Below, in pieces: positions 63,640-64,000 of a stretch of DNA of 64,000 nt (within the stretch, counting starts at the first letter, position 1; every line of letters begins with the position of its first letter). This DNA is from Nematopogon swammerdamellus. Lineage: Eukaryota > Arthropoda > Insecta > Lepidoptera > Adelidae. A program made the position numbers and the translations under genes. Under the pieces are notes generated by a model. It was not told the DNA's origin and did no database searches. It saw nothing but the letters and a program-made list of their open reading frames with translations. The stretch lies in NCBI GenBank assembly GCA_946902875.1, contig OX336345.1, positions 18,693,395 to 18,757,394 of the forward strand, read 5' to 3'.

Positions 63640-63705
63640 CAAAATCTACATTCGTCGATTCCATGTTCGCTTATAACTCGAGAACTACTCAATCATTTCA
63701 GACAG
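63640..63705 (+). mobile_element. Helitron-like fragment
   Basis: 'gattccatgttcgcttataa' + 'ctcgagaactactcaatc' matches the interior of 29180-29419. Confidence 0.4.
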
Positions 63706-63730
63706 GGTTTACACAGACGTTTTCTCGCAC

Positions 63731-63831
63731 TGGCGTGGCACCAAGTTCACCCGGTGTTATGGGCTGACATCGCAGATGTTGTAGGTGAGGTAGCCAACCG
63801 TGTCAGTTTCCATAAAACAAAATAAAAAAAA
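63731..63831 (+). mobile_element. SINE-A 3' fragment
   Basis: 'ggcaccaagttcacccggtg', 'ttatgggctgacatcgcaga' and 'gccaaccgtgtcagtttcca' plus an A-rich tail. Confidence 0.8.
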
Positions 63832-64000
63832 CGTATTTTTAGAGGGTAGGTACATCTTGTGAATAATACGGGGTTTTATGATAAAATCCCGCCCATAAAG
63901 ATTCAATCCCGGGATCGACCCATCAGTATACGAACCACATAATGGTTCGCACAACACGGCTGCGCTGGCTGGGCCGAAAATTACAAGGACAAGCGGGGCT
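63832..64000. other. Unassigned DNA at the window edge
   Basis: No feature recognised. Confidence 0.3.

Noticed and set aside
3034..64000. KDM3 exon 2
   Set aside because: I looked for an acceptor followed by a V-x-VEFD-like reading and found none. The two gagttcga/gaatttga-like hits (29052, 13860) belong to a G element and a SINE.
1..64000. Bacterial or viral contamination
   Set aside because: Insect SINEs, LINE tails, Helitrons and nested insertions run through the whole window; no operon-like or viral coding block was found.

Overview
The window looks like nuclear DNA of a moth or butterfly (Lepidoptera). It has long AT-rich stretches without genes, frequent taggta/tacctac-type words, dense layers of transposable elements, several short Helitrons of the Lep1 type that end in CTAG, LINE tails ending in (TCTA)n, (TTCTA)n or (ATGT)n, and tRNA-headed SINEs. 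There is one convincing host gene piece, one intact retrotransposon polyprotein and several well-bounded DNA transposons. The rest is decayed repeat or unassigned sequence.

Host gene: a CpG-rich leader at 2470-2870 is followed by a 52-codon first coding exon at 2878-3033 (+). From its resemblance to the KDM3A/KDM3B N-terminus as I remember it, I read it as exon 1 of a KDM3/JHDM2-type histone H3K9 demethylase. It ends in phase 0 at a good splice donor. I could not find exon 2 in the window, so everything to the right of 3034 may lie in one very long first intron. That is inference.

Layout: 0-5 kb holds a Lep1-like Helitron, the KDM3 exon, RTE-like LINE pieces, SINE copies and a 132-bp near-perfect palindrome. 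5-20 kb holds Helitrons, GC islands, LINE and SINE fragments, a repeat family with an expanded GACG/GACA microsatellite, a MITE nested in another copy of that family, and several hairpins. 20-29 kb holds a duplicated MITE-like family, a 129-bp minisatellite, a 0.8-kb unit bounded by direct repeats, a hAT-type MITE with target duplication, and two complete SINEs with different Pol III heads but a shared core. 29.7-31.7 kb is a 2.0-kb fold-back transposon with arms of about 0.7 kb around a short reading frame like the DUF4817 helix-turn-helix. 36.2-41.5 kb is an uninterrupted 1744-residue BEL/Pao Gag-Pol on the minus strand, with a candidate 3' LTR but no visible 5' LTR. 44-45.4 kb is a Helitron-derived composite with inverted 68-bp arrays flanking a reverse-transcriptase remnant. 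49.6-51.5 kb and 60.3-62.9 kb are two inverted copies of a non-autonomous P-superfamily transposon, each with a perfect 8-bp target duplication and a THAP first exon. Near 59.1 kb is a small array of tandem perfect palindromes.

How the parts relate: apart from KDM3 no host pathway is visible. Most of the biology is transposons inserting into one another, and several nested insertions define element ends exactly. A short motif resembling 'ataactcgagaaccactgaaccgat' recurs in at least six otherwise unrelated repeat families, including the Helitrons and the internal minisatellite of the P-like elements.
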